Source: Azorinus chamasolen (Eukaryota > Mollusca > Bivalvia > Cardiida > Solecurtidae). Taken from it: a stretch of 64,000 bases of DNA. The stretch is from assembly GCA_963576725.1 (NCBI GenBank), contig OY755242.1, forward strand, positions 26,657,858 through 26,721,857. The letters run 5' to 3'. Shown here in pieces: positions 32,394 through 42,799 of this stretch (positions are counted from its first letter, which is position 1; each line of letters starts with the position of its first letter). Made by a program: the position numbers and the translations under genes. The notes under the pieces are model-generated. The model was given only the letters and a program-made list of their open reading frames with translations, ran no database searches and was not told the DNA's origin.

Positions 32394-32602
32394 TACAGTA
32401 AAACCCCTCTAATGCGACCACTTAATGAATAAACATGGCTGTCTTTATAAGCAGGTGGTTGCTTAATGCAGGACAAAAGTAATGCAGAAAGCTCCACTAG
32501 GAGCTTTCTGCATTACTTTTGTCCTGCATTAAGCTACCACCTGCATATAGCACCCATAATTATATCTCTTTTAGATGGTCGCATTAGCGGGGTTTTACTG
32601 TA
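32394..32602. mobile_element. B-family MITE, complete reference copy
   Basis: TACAGTAAAACCCCTCTAATG...GGGGTTTTACTGTA with TA edges. Hairpin GCAGGTGGTTGCTTAATGC...CTCCACTAGGAG...inverse. Reference for family B. Confidence 0.93.
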
Positions 32603-32664
32603 TATATACAAAATGTACAATCGCCGAGGAGTTCCAATTCGCTATTCTCACAACACCGGTTATT

Positions 32665-32920
32665 TCAACCCCGTACTCCATAAATAAACATTTTCACGTC
32701 TTTTTCTTAAAAAGAGTAGACCCAGATCAGACTGCTCCTGTAGGAGTCATCTGATCAGGGTCTGCTCTGTTTGCTTATGAAATACTATAGATATAATTGT
32801 ACAGTGTCTGTCATTACCAAACACGTCATGTTTTCATCTGCAACTATAAAAAAAAATTAAATAAATATTCACGCTGTCATAATTTCTTTCTGAAATATTA
32901 CTTTATGTCATAACTTCCAG
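32665..32920. mobile_element. P-family MITE, degraded ends
   Basis: CAACCCCGTACTCCATAAAT at left, hairpin at about 32709-32781 (tip GCTCCTGTAGGAGT), and P body to TAATTTCTTTCTGAAATATT. Confidence 0.75.
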
Positions 32921-33030
32921 TTCTTGGCAGCCATATTGGTAGCAATTTTGGAAGCCATATTGGTGGCAATATTAGATGTCATTTTAATTAAACTACCTTG
33001 CAGCAATTGAACAATGTGCAAACAAAGCCA

Positions 33031-33237
33031 TACAGTAAAACATCTCTATAACGGCCACTAAATTGAGTTAATCATTTGGTATTTAGGACAGATTGCCGCT
33101 TAAAGCAAGGTGAAAGTAAAACACAACGCTCCTATTGGAGCGTTCTGTTTTACTTTCACATTGCTTTAAGCAGCCACCTGCCTTTAACACAAAATACTTG
33201 ATGTAATTTAGTGATCGTTATAGGGAGGTTTTACTGT
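33031..33237. mobile_element. A-family MITE, complete
   Basis: TACAGTAAAACATCTCTATA...GGAGGTTTTACTGT. Hairpin with apex CTCCTATTGGAG. Confidence 0.9.
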
Positions 33238-34370
33238 TTTCATAATTAAACTATCCAGACACACCTGTTATGTACAGCAAAGAATCTGGAAATGTTCTAA
33301 ATATTGCTTGTACTTTAGAAAGATGTTATCAATTTTTCTTTGAAGCCATACTGTATTCCTATGTTAAGTTTGAATTTATCTAAATGACAATTACCTGATT
33401 GAAAATACATGTTGGAGTGTGTTGATGTACATTTTGATACTATTTTGTTACTTTTCCAACTCTAAAAATGAAAATAGATGATAACCCTGATATTTTTTTC
33501 ATATATTTTTTCTGTTTTGACCTTAAAATGACATTGACCTTGACATTATATGAACCTTAAACTTATGTCTAAGAAATTCCACATCTGTTCATAGTAGTAT
33601 GTATTTTAAATATTTGCAAAATTTCTATCAATCAAGTAATTACAGATCCTCTTTTAGTAGGAGGTGTAGGCATTAGAAATGTCGACCATCTTGGAAGTCA
33701 TCTTGGATTTCTCGGCTCGCCATCATTTATGCCAATTTATGCCGGTGGTTCCTTAAATTTCAAATCTTCCTGAACATTTTGGTATATAACATTGCTTGTT
33801 GCAAATCGTGTTTGAGCTACCCCTATTTTTAGAGGATTTTTTTGCCAATTGTCACCCTACCATACATGAATATTTACATTCGCCCTGCAACGTCCTTATA
33901 TAACCTTATTCTAAAAAGAAAGTTGCATTTTCCCATGAACGTTCATTTCAATACCGGTTTGAGTCGGTTCTCCTTTTCCCAGAATTCCGCTGTGTAAGCG
34001 CGGAGTAATACTGTACTGACCCAGTTATGACCTATTTTAAGATTTATCAATGGGGAATCGAGAGACCTCGACAATCATAAAATCCTGTAATTGAACTTGT
34101 ACATGATGATACAACACAGCATGTTGTCAATGGGTGTGAATCAAGTGTAGCAGACATTAACTGGAGCCCCGATGAGTTCTAAGCGCAAAACAGAAAATGG
34201 ATTGCTTCTAAACTTTCATTTTGTCCGTGTTTGCCGTTCAATTTGAAATGTGGCATCTTCTTACTGAGAATTATCGCTTGAATACATAATATTGCCAACT
34301 TTAACAGCCGTGGCGTATCAAAATATATTATCAAGTAATGAGTGAAGCATAAATAAGTCAATGTCCTTAC
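33238..34370. other. Low-MITE stretch, no gene recognised
   Basis: Contains phrases resembling dispersed mollusc repeats (GACATTGACCTTGACATTAT near 33530; GCCATATTGGTGGCAAT repeats near 32935-32990), but no defined element. It precedes the candidate exon at 34371-34430. Confidence 0.35.
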
Positions 34371-34430
34371 CGTTAACAAAGAAAAATCCGAAATAAAATC
34401 CAACGTTGTGACCCGCTTTCGATCAAGCAT
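34371..34430 (-). CDS. Candidate first coding exon, unknown gene
   Basis: On the minus strand, ACCCGCC-ATG opens a 20-codon frame, MLDRKRVTTLDFISDFSLLT, that ends exactly at a strong donor, ACG|GTAAGG (exon end 34371, phase 0). The region lacks MITEs, and the leader (34431-34460) is CpG-containing (GGTCGCGGTGTCG), as near a promoter. I do not recognise the protein, and 20 residues are too few to judge. No downstream exon was identified. It could be chance. Confidence 0.3.
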
Positions 34431-34752
34431 GGCGGGTGAGTAAATTGGCTTCGACACCGCGACCTACATTTAAGAAGATGCTTTAATACCAACATTTCGT
34501 AAATATATATGATTTGAAATATCTCGATAAAATTTTCTTTAAACATAGCTGGACAATTTACTGAGATTAAAATCTTGTATTCATTCTATACTTATAATAT
34601 GTGTTTGGGACTATTTTTCATACCATATATGGAGATCCTACTACGTTAGAAACGAACCTGGCAACGACCTAGATAGCGGCTATTACGTGACCGGTATATA
34701 ATATTTAAAAAAAATCCGTTGAAATATAAGAAATACAATGGAATATAAATAT

Positions 34753-34910
34753 AAGAAATAAATGACGTGCTCCCGGTGTTCATGAGGTTATGCAACGCAT
34801 AGCTTTACGAGCAAAGATTCACGTGAAGCCCTTCGGGCTTCACTAACTTTGCTCGTAAAGCTATGCGTTGCATAACCTCATGAACACCGGAAGCACGTCA
34901 TTCATTTCTT
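34753..34910. repeat. 158-bp near-perfect palindrome with a nested hairpin
   Basis: Arms 34753-34816 and 34847-34910 (64 bp, about two mismatches): AAGAAATAAATGACGTGC...TTTACGAGCAAAG against its inverse. The 30-base loop itself contains GTGAAGCCCTTCGGGCTTCAC (34823-34843), a second perfect hairpin. It is not part of any family above. Confidence 0.95.
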
Positions 34911-34949
34911 AAATAACCATAGGGAAAAGGATTAAAGTACATGTATATC

Positions 34950-35160
34950 ACTTATCCCGCTGTAAAACGAAAATAATCGACCAATCGACCAAGCTTTTGA
35001 GAAACTATTGACAACGTGTTGACCCTGATGACACGCCGAATTATTGTATTAAATATCAAATAAAATCTTATTGTTATGAAAACCAGTAGATAATCGGCTG
35101 CATTACTTGTTGGCAAACAGAGCAGACTCAGATCTTGGCCTACTCTGATGGCCAATGATG
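34950..35160. mobile_element. G/P-like hairpin remnants
   Basis: CAAGCTTTTGAGAAACTATTGAC (G left flank), GACCCTGATGACACGCCGAATTA, then GCAAACAGAGCAGACTCAGATC-TTGGCCTACTCTG, a P hairpin without its centre. Confidence 0.5.
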
Positions 35161-35285
35161 TATAAGAAGGCGGGTGATCAAAATAAATGACTGGCATAAA
35201 TATATGACTGACGGAAATAAATGACTGGCGAACTTAGATTACTGACGAAAACAGATGACTGATGAAAATAAATGACTTATGAAAA
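35160..35285. repeat. Short degenerate minisatellite of about 18-20 bp
   Basis: About six copies of AAATAAATGACTG(G/A)C(G) with variants from TAAATGACTGGCATAAATAT to AAATGACTTATGAAA. Confidence 0.8.
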
Positions 35286-35539
35286 GACCAGGCCCATGTT
35301 TCTGATAATCCTCGCTCATTGTGCAACAGAATACAGTAGACACTGTCTATAGCAACTATACAATAAATATATATATATGACAGTCTATAAGTTCACGTAG
35401 TGGTTTATATGTCCACTTTCTCCAGCAAATTAATGTTTCATGTCATCTGCCGCGAACTAACTTGTATTATATACCGCGCATTTACCTCTCAGACACATGT
35501 GTTTTGACGCCCACACACTACATTGTAATTGTACCAATA

Positions 35540-35743
35540 TACAGTAAAATCCCTCCAAACTGGAATTATAGTAGAGACGAATTTAGATACATCTAGGCGG
35601 CTGCTTAATGCAGGGTGAAAGTCATGCAATAAGCTCCTCTAGGAGCTTTCTGCTTGACTTTCACCGTGCATTAAGCTGTCATCTGTCTCCAATATCGATA
35701 TATACACTAAATTGAACGTCCGGTTTAGAGAGACTTTACTGTA
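35540..35743. mobile_element. D-family MITE, complete
   Basis: TACAGTAAAATCCCTCCAAAC...GAGACTTTACTGTA. Hairpin GGCTGCTTAATGCAGGGTG...CTCCTCTAGGAG...inverse. Confidence 0.9.
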
Positions 35744-36420
35744 TACCGTATTATTGATGCTATTTTTCCTCTGTGGACCTTGCTGCTGGTCGCCACTGAA
35801 ATACGAGTATTTGATAGCCATTACCATTAAAGAGTTCTCTCGTCTTACATTATATTGTATGTCGCCAAATGATATTACATTATACTCATAACAGCTTAGA
35901 ATTTTATGTATGATCTGGTATACATACATATACAATTATGCCATACGTCTATATCAATGTTGCTGGGTTTTATTGGGCCCATTAAAGGGATGATACAACC
36001 TTCACTACTTCATTTATGTTCAGATGATACATAAAAATAAATCCGAAATTGCAAAATATGCTGATAAAAATTGGCACTGCTCATCAGAATCACAATGCCC
36101 CATTTTAAGCAGCAATGAACGAAATGGTTTTTGTTTCTTCATCTAATTGACACTCATCACAGAACCTGCTTTGACGCCAGAATGGACATACAACGACTAA
36201 TACACACACTGCTCGCAATATCAGAGCTGCTTGTTGAACGAAGTTACAGTCTTACCACTCATAGGATAAACAGTACAGCAGTCAGACAGGAGATGACACA
36301 CGAGAGTCTACAACAAACACAGAAGCACGAACGAAGTGTGCACATCCACTCCACCACACACAACATTCACAGGACTGTCCCGTCTGCTCATCATTGAAAA
36401 AACACAGATTAGTTCTAAGT
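35744..36420. other. Unassigned stretch
   Basis: No identified repeat. A plus-strand frame at 36131-36397 (88 residues, His/Thr-rich C-terminus) shows no known motif. It may be the divergent 5' side of the LINE fragment that follows. Confidence 0.3.
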
Positions 36421-36424
36421 CTTT

Positions 36425-36500
36425 AAAGTAGATGGTAGCTTAAAGCAAGTGGAAAGTTATGCAAAAAGCCTCCTGCATCACTTTAGCTATGAATTGAGCA
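36425..36500. mobile_element. B-type hairpin remnant
   Basis: GATGGTAGCTTAAAGCAAGTGGAAAG...GCCTCCTGCATCACTTTAGC; decayed. Confidence 0.5.
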
Positions 36501-36555
36501 GTGTTTTGTTTTACAGCTACACATGACATAGAATAAGCCATTACTAATTATATGA

Positions 36556-36735
36556 ATGCGACGGTTTGAAGGAACAGTGGACAGTGGGCGCAGGAGAGGC
36601 AGGCAGAGGAAAAGTTGGTCCGACAACATAAAGGAGTGGGCAGCACTAACGATGCCGGATCTCCTGTCATATGCGGCTGATAGACCAGATTGGAAAAGAA
36701 TGTCGGCCTCCTCGTCTACAGCCCCCACCCGCTGA
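36556..36735 (+). pseudogene. LINE ORF2 C-terminal fragment (non-LTR retrotransposon)
   Basis: A 59-codon frame reads GRRRGRQRKSWSDNIKEWAA, then LTMPDLLSYAADRPDWKRMS ASSS, stop at 36733. This is the characteristic C-terminal tail of the endonuclease-reverse transcriptase of many invertebrate LINEs (basic GRQRK, then W.DNIKEW, then DR..W...AS). The reverse transcriptase and endonuclease domains are absent, as expected for 5'-truncated retroposition; the 3' end after the stop (CAATCAATCAAGGGATGAG) also fits. The nominal ATG is just an internal Met. Family recognition is from the tail only. Confidence 0.78.
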
Positions 36736-37057
36736 CGACGAAACAATCAATCAAGGGATGAGTGAGTGCGTACGAGAGTGAGTGCGTGACAGTGCGGGTT
36801 TCACGTATTTGGAAACATGGGACGTCAAACAAAATCACACAGTGATATATGCATCGTCTGGTACTTTGAAATTTTTATTTTGCACTTTGTTGCATGAACC
36901 TGTTTGGTGTAAACTTCAAGCTAGAAATCTGCAAAAATAATATTAACGACGAAAAATGAAAATGATACATCTGCAGGCATATCTGTGTCCTGCTAAGTAC
37001 ATATGTATACATTACATAACGTTTAGCATAAAAGTACATTTTGAACTTTCGACAGAA

Positions 37058-37155
37058 ATAAGGAGCTTTCTGTCTGATTTTTACCCTGCATAAAGAAGCC
37101 ACCAGCCTAAAAGGACTTAAATTCTTCTTCATCAAAATTCCCGTTTAGAGAGGTG
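37058..37155. mobile_element. D-family MITE, right half
   Basis: AAGGAGCTTTCTGTCTGATTTTTACC...CCCGTTTAGAGAGGTGTTC. Confidence 0.75.
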
Positions 37156-37325
37156 TTCTATATCTAGTGGCGCTGATATGTTGTGTCATTGAATAGCATT
37201 ACCATTGTTGATTATGTATTGAGAAAACATATACAAATATGGAACCTCTGACAGATGGTTATTACATGTTTATAAAACACTCCTAACATTTTGCATTGTT
37301 CATGTGTTACACTGCGCTTTGAATA

Positions 37326-37532
37326 TACAGCAAAACCTCTCTATAACGGCCACTAAATTACCTCAAATATTTTGTGTTAAAGACAGGTGGCTGCTTAAAG
37401 CAAAATGAAAGTAAAACAGAACACTTCTATATGAGCGTTCTGTTTTGCTTTCATCTTGCTTTAAGCAGCCACCTGCTCTAATTACCAACTAATTAACACA
37501 ATTTAGTGGCCGTTATAGAGAGGTTTTGCTGA
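37326..37532. mobile_element. A-family MITE, complete
   Basis: TATACAGCAAAACCTCTCTATA...GAGAGGTTTTGCTGA. Hairpin arms nearly intact, apex CTTCTATATGAGC. Confidence 0.9.
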
Positions 37533-37534
37533 AT

Positions 37535-37833
37535 AGTTGAACTTCATTATCTCGAACTTCAAGGGACCATTACAAATAACTTCGAAATGACAGAATTCGA
37601 GTCATCCGGCTGCTAATCTGGACAATTCAAGTTCAAAGCTTAATGCATGTATAAAGTAATGCTCCTTACTTTCAAATTTCGACCTGCATTAAGCTTTCAT
37701 ATGTGTTTCTAGATATGTTTAGTCATACCTTTTAGAACATTTCTTTATTGTAAACGTTTGAGGGACATAACGCTTTCTTCAAGTTATCCCAAAGTTCAAG
37801 TTACTAAGTTCGAAATACTAAAGTGCAACTGTA
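37535..37833. mobile_element. F-family TA-type element
   Basis: AGTTGAACTTCATTATCTCG at left and ACTAAAGTGCAACTGTA at right. Centre AAAGCTTAATGCATGTATAAAG...CGACCTGCATTAAGCTTTC, the same stem as B. It abuts the A element directly. Confidence 0.8.
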
Positions 37834-38204
37834 CGACATGCGACAAATTGTCTGTAAAATGAGAGAATATGGAAAAATAGTCAAACAGGGAGAGCCACAC
37901 ACGGAATGACACCGCATCAAACACCATCTAACGAGAAACGGTAAAGCCACAAGACAAAACATAACAGGACGCATATCAAGACGAAACACATTAAACATTA
38001 AGCATATTAAAAAACAAAATTGACCGTAGGCTGAAAGCAGGAGTGCCGCCTTGGAACGGCCAGCAGCCAAAAGCAATAAAAAAAGGGCTACTGGGGGACT
38101 TGAACCTGGTTTATGGGTACCCAACCTCGTCCTTATCCCACTACAAAGTTTGGTCTAACGCCTTTACCTGAAACAAGAAATGCGGATAAGCAACGAAACA
38201 GAGT

Positions 38205-38450
38205 TTAACCCTTTCGGTGTCAAATTTCTACTTGTCGTCTTCAATCCAAGTTTGTTAAAACATTCAGTCAAATAAGGAAATGAGATAAATAAATGCAAAT
38301 TTCAAAGGAATAAAGCACACATAGAGAAATACAGATAGAGACAAAAAATGAAGTCCCTGATCAGACGCCGCCTTGAAAAGGTGGCGTCTGATCTGGGACT
38401 GCACTTTTTGTCGTGGTGCATGTATGCGACATTGGCGGTGAAAGGCTTAA
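38205..38450. mobile_element. I-family TTAA MITE, complete
   Basis: TTAA-CCCTTTCGGTGTCAAAT at left and GGCGGTGAAAGGC-TTAA at right. Hairpin AGTCCCTGATCAGACGCCGCC...TTGAAAAGGTGG...inverse. Confidence 0.88.
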
Positions 38451-38489
38451 TGACGAATTTTCAAGTTTTCAATATGTCTTTGCTAATTC

Positions 38490-39560
38490 TCTGTTATTGA
38501 GCGGAAACAATATCTCTATGCTAAGTACCAGTGACCTTGACCTCAGAAAACTCTCACCAAATTCAAAGTATATTGTTTTCATACAAACTATTTTTGTACA
38601 TGTAGCAAGTTTGGCGACACCATGTCTTTTTATAACAAGTGTAATCATGCTAAAAGTGTTTCCTATTAATAATATCAATTACTTTGACATTGGCGAAAGT
38701 GTCCCCATCCCATCCCACCCACTGAGATACAATACCAGGATTTGTCTCCATACAAGCTATCTGCGCATAACAATTGGTTTATACAAGTATCAATCCTAAC
38801 TGCAGTAATATAAATTGTCTATTAATTGTCTAATAATTGTCTATTTAATCAATATGACCTTTCGTATTGACACCTGCTCCACTGAATATAAACTGTGTCT
38901 CTATTTAAGCTATTTGTACAACAAATTCAGTTATAATATGTTATTAAGGGGAACCAACTTTCTAAAGTTTGTAAAGATAGCGTTGCCGTATACATCGAAC
39001 TACAATTCCGTGCTCTATCTGTATGCAGGCTATATGTTCACAAAAATTGGCCACAATGTGGCTTTCCTATTTGTACTGATTGAGTGGCAAAATGTGTTTA
39101 TATTTTTTTCTAATCTAGAACACCACTAATGCATCCCAATTTGTGTCTCCATACATCGTTACAGTTTGTATTTCCTAACTAAAACTATTTAGATAAGATA
39201 CAATCCCGTCGTCTCCATGCCAGTTATCTGCACATAAAATTTGTTCACACTGTCTTTTTAGCTAAAGTTATTGAGCGGAAACTGATTTCCTTATTTTAGT
39301 TATACATGTAGTAACCTTGACCATGAACCAAGACACTCCAGATGCAACCATAAGCATTGTCTTAATGCGAGATATGTACATCAAGTTTGGTTACAACGTG
39401 TCCTTCTAATTAAAGTTATTGAACGGAAAACTGATATTCTAATTTTAGTGATCTTCGCCCGAAATAACCCAAAGCCTTTTCTCCAGTACAGTTATCTATA
39501 TACCAAGTTCGATTAGAATATATCAACCATAATAAAAAATTACTGAATGGAAACTATCAG
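38490..39560. repeat. Diverged dispersed repeat with TTATTGAGCGGAAAC motif
   Basis: The phrase (T)TATTGAGCGGAAAC recurs at about 38495, 39268, 39416 (GAACGG) and 39541, each followed by TTTAGT and, in part, by TGACCTTGACC. Spacing of the last three is about 125-150 bp. It resembles dispersed repeats common in bivalve genomes; the exact family is not identified. The 128-residue frame at 38413-38799 is inside it and not credible as a gene. Confidence 0.65.
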
Positions 39561-39569
39561 TATGAAGCC

Positions 39570-40130
39570 ACCATCCGAGCCGACCGTCTGTCCGCCCACC
39601 CTTTCGTCCATCAAACCGCCCGCCCGCTCTCTTGCCGCCTATTCTCTTGACCGCCAATCCCTTCTCCCGCCCACCTGCCCAACCGCCCTCGCACCCACCC
39701 TCTCATCTGCCGTTTCAATACAATTTCGCCGCCCCCTCAAACTCTCATAAGCCCCTCACTTTCTTGCCTTCTCGTCCTCTCGTCCTGTCTCCCGCCATTT
39801 TAGTCCGCCAGCCTGACAGCCCGCTAGTCCAACCGCATGCCAGCCGACCCGCCAGTCCGGCCCGCCAGCCCACCAGCGAGCCAGTCGCTAGCCCTGGAGC
39901 ACCCATCCCGTCAGTCAACCAGCCCGCCGGTCCGCCGGCCCGCCAGCCCGCCAGCCCGCCAGGCAGTCCTCTTTCGGGTCAGCCTTAGAGCCCCCTCCCG
40001 TCCTCTTTTTTTCCCGCCCATCATCTCGCCCACCCGCCCTCTTACCAACACGTTCGCCCTTTTACCACACAGCCCACCCCATCCCACCTTCTCGCCCTCT
40101 CGCCCTCTAGCCCTCTGGATTTTGTTCAGA
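39570..40130. repeat. C-rich CCGCC/CCAGC low-complexity tract
   Basis: Strongly strand-asymmetric C-rich sequence built from CCGCCCGCC, CCAGCCCGCCAG and CTCTCGCC words. Pro/Arg-rich frames in it (39547-40220, plus) shift freely between phases, so not a gene. It starts immediately after the last TGAATGGAAAC copy. Confidence 0.9.
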
Positions 40131-40700
40131 CCAAGTTTTTATACATTTACATATGAAACATTTTTTAATCTTTTTCTTTATAGTCATCGCCAATGCTCTA
40201 TAAATAAACCGTCCGATTGAAAAAAAATAGCTGCGTGTTCGATCAACGGCGGGGTCATTCCAAGTATTGTAGAAGGCAAAACCCGTTGACCCTTCACTTT
40301 TGAAGACAGTGTGTGGGCAGGGTGACGAGGCACTACGAATGGTTGTTAAAATCTTCATATGTGGCATATGACAGAACCAGGATCCCAAGCGATGATACCA
40401 AAATATAAAACCTACTACAAGAGTATGAATGATGCAGAATTGTCCCCACATTGATAACATTTCAGGGAAGTCTTAAATATTAAAAAAAATGACAGTTTTA
40501 CCCTAAAGTAAAACGCAAACGAGTTTGAGTTTTCGAATTGCCTTTTCAAATACCAAAAGCATTTCTGACACGTCAAAACACAGAAACTGTGGAAATAACT
40601 CGAACCACAATAAATCTGCAGCCACTTTCTAAGGGACATACATTGTAGTAATAAAAGTTGCGAATTTTGTTTCTATTCAAGTTCATCCAACAGATTCAAA
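40131..40700. other. Unassigned stretch
   Basis: No MITE or array recognised. Minus frames at 40107-40460 and 40415-40639 lack any known motif. Confidence 0.35.
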
Positions 40701-40707
40701 GGCATGT

Positions 40708-41099
40708 TGTGTATTATATTTCTTGTACGATTAATATTTAAAATGACATATTAACACATAAACTTGCCAAAACAAAAACTGTAGAATCAGATTTGCAGTA
40801 AACCCTCTCTGTAACGGCCACTAAATTACATCAAATATTTTATGTTAAAGGTATGTGGCTGCTTAAAGCAAAGTGAAAATAAAACAGAACGCTGCGTTCT
40901 GTTTTACTTTCACCTTGCTTTAAGCAGCCACCTGCCCTAAATACCAACTAATTAACATAATTTAGTGGTCGTTATAGAGAGGTTTAATGTATATTATTCC
41001 AAAAGCAAACAGAGCGGACCCTGATCAGACGGCTCCTATAGACCTGGGTCTTCTCTGTTTGCAAAGGTGTAGAAAGGCGCATAAATAACATAAAGGGTT
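40708..41099. mobile_element. P-family MITE interrupted by an A element
   Basis: P body (TTAATATTTAAAATGACATA...ACTGTAGAATCAGAT), the A element 40794-40991, then the P hairpin (GCAAACAGAGCGGACCCTG...tip lost) and AACATAAAGGGTTG. Confidence 0.75.
40794..40991. mobile_element. A-family MITE nested in P, hairpin tip deleted
   Basis: TGCAGTAAACCCTCTCTGTA...GAGAGGTTTAATGTA. The tip reads CAGAACGCTGCGTTCTG instead of AACGCTCCTATAGGAGCGTT. Confidence 0.88.
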
Positions 41100-41147
41100 G
41101 GGAATACAACTGTATAGCTGGTATAATAGGTTCAGTTCAGCACAATA

Positions 41148-41256
41148 CAGTAAAGTCTGGCTAATACGTCCACATGAGTTATTATTAAGAGCAAGTGGTT
41201 ACTTAATACAAGACAAAAGTCACACAGAAAGCTCGTCCTGCATTAAGCTAACACCT
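41148..41256. mobile_element. B-family MITE, truncated
   Basis: TACAGTAAAGTCTGGCTAATACG, stem AAGTGGTTACTTAATAC, and right arm TCGTCCTGCATTAAGC, cut by the P element at 41259. Confidence 0.7.
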
Positions 41257-41258
41257 GT

Positions 41259-41505
41259 TTTAACCATTTACCCCTTAAATATGCCTTTCTACGCATTTAC
41301 AAACAGAGTAGATCCTGATCAGACGGCTCCTGTAGGAGCCATCTGATCAGGGCCTGTTCTGTTTGCTTATGGCTTAAAGCGATCGTATAGATATGATTCT
41401 ACAATTTGTGCAACGGTAAAAACTTTCTGCGTCCATGTGCTTTTATAGCAATTAATCAAATTAATATTCATGATGTCATTATTTCTTACGTGGAGTAATA
41501 CTTAA
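41259..41505. mobile_element. P-family MITE, complete
   Basis: TTAA-CCATTTACCCCTTAAAT at left and GTGGAGTAATAC-TTAA at right. Hairpin apex CTCCTGTAGGAG. Confidence 0.87.
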
Positions 41506-42562
41506 AAATCCAGAAATATACTTCTTTTGAGTGTTCAACTCAGCCAGACTCTCCTGTATAATATTGTGATAGACCCGTTTGGGTGACGTCCCCTCGCCCA
41601 CTGGACAGTTTGCCGATCCGCACTGCAGGCGGGTTATTTGAGAGTTATTTCATTCATAACCACGCGGCGAGGATAGAGAAAAAAGTTTATATTTACGAAA
41701 ACAGAGGCAATAAATATGGTATGAAAATGATGACTACTTCTTTTGTATGGTAACAAGTTAATTTCATGTGAAATCTAGCGATAAATTGGCTTAATCGTAT
41801 GAACCAATGACCTTTTGACAAAAAACGTCGTCGTACGAATAGAAGTCCCCGACATCGTTATTTTCCGAAGGCTAAGGGTACTTAAGCTAACAAGGTGTCC
41901 AGAAATTCTACTTGAAGCTTTTCGCAAAAAATATTGAAGCATGGTCAACGAATAAGAGCATACTTGTGAGGGCAGTTGTGTAGCTAGTGTCTCTTAATGT
42001 CAGTGGGCTGTTGAAAAATTGACGTTTAAAGTTAGGCGCCCTGGCTATGTGTGGGGTCCAATCGAGTGTGCCGAAATGTTTGTTCTCTTCAAAAACGGGA
42101 AGCAGAAAAGCCTAAACGTGGACGGGGATATTTTTCGCTTATATTGTGCGCGGACTGGGAGTAATAGCAGAGAAAACTAAGCACCGCGTATTTAAGAAAG
42201 ACCTGTATTGAAGGGGTGGTATACTAACTAACACCCGGGTAGTACTGAAAAATCAATTTCTACGCTAACCTATAACGCTGTGGTATTGTAACAGAATGTG
42301 GGTTCGCATGTAAATGAGAGTGGCAGTTTATTGAAACGCATATCATATATTTGTGCTTTTTTATTTAAAGTCACACTTAAAAGAAAGTACCTTTCGCAAT
42401 TTAATGATAAATTCTACAAATTTTATAGCATCATTGTGATATAACGATTTGAAAGATGCGATAACATTCGATAATGGATTGCATAAATTGGATTGCGGGA
42501 GAGAAATTGAAAGAATGACAAATCAAAAAATGACTTAGCAGGAAAAAAATAAGGCTTATTTG
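41506..42562. other. Low-repeat upstream region of the NPC2-like gene
   Basis: No MITE or array. It ends in the TATA box below and so probably contains the promoter-proximal region. No specific binding site is claimed. Confidence 0.4.
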
Positions 42563-42570
42563 TATAAAAG
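42563..42570 (+). promoter_or_regulatory. TATA box upstream of the NPC2-like exon
   Basis: TATAAAAG, 76 bases before the ATG at 42646. A start site about 30 bases downstream would leave a leader of about 50 bases. A short out-of-frame ATG at 42632 lies in that leader. Confidence 0.5.
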
Positions 42571-42645
42571 AAAAATACGCCTTCTTCGAGGAAGTTCTGC
42601 TATTTTTTGTTGGAGGCAGGGAGAGCTGTGAATGGTGTGTTTAAG

Positions 42646-42754
42646 ATGTGGAGAACCTTATGTTACATTTTGGTGACGCTTTGCTGTTCAGGACTTACAT
42701 GTGTGACGGCGAGGAAGAAGAGAGATAAACATGGCCTCAAGTTTTCAGATTGCG
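42646..42754 (+). CDS. NPC2-like (ML domain) protein, first coding exon
   Basis: NPC2 proteins are small secreted/lysosomal sterol-binding proteins of the ML-domain family. The exon encodes 36 residues plus one base: a signal peptide MWRTLCYILVTLCCSGLTC (hydrophobic core, small residues to about residue 22), a basic stretch RKKRDKHG, then LKFSDC and the first base of a Gly codon at the donor G|GTAGGT (intron from 42755). Human NPC2 also begins with a signal peptide followed shortly by FKDCG, and its first intron splits the same Gly codon (phase 1, after c.82). The match in motif, position and phase is the main evidence. The ATG was chosen over the upstream in-frame TTG because it gives a classic signal peptide. 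The later exons (CPxxPC region, rest of the ML fold) were not found, so the gene either has a long first intron or is broken. Confidence 0.68.
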
Positions 42755-42799
42755 GTAGGTTCTACACTGGTGTTGGTCCTAGATTAGTTTCCGTCCTAT

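Noticed and set aside
36131..36397. 88-residue ORF as a gene
   Set aside because: No motif; lies just upstream of a LINE fragment and may be its eroded 5' side.
38413..38799. 128-residue ORF as a membrane protein
   Set aside because: It lies in a diverged dispersed repeat with TTATTGAGCGGAAAC copies.
39547..40220. Pro-rich ORFs in three phases
   Set aside because: C-rich low-complexity DNA; all phases open.
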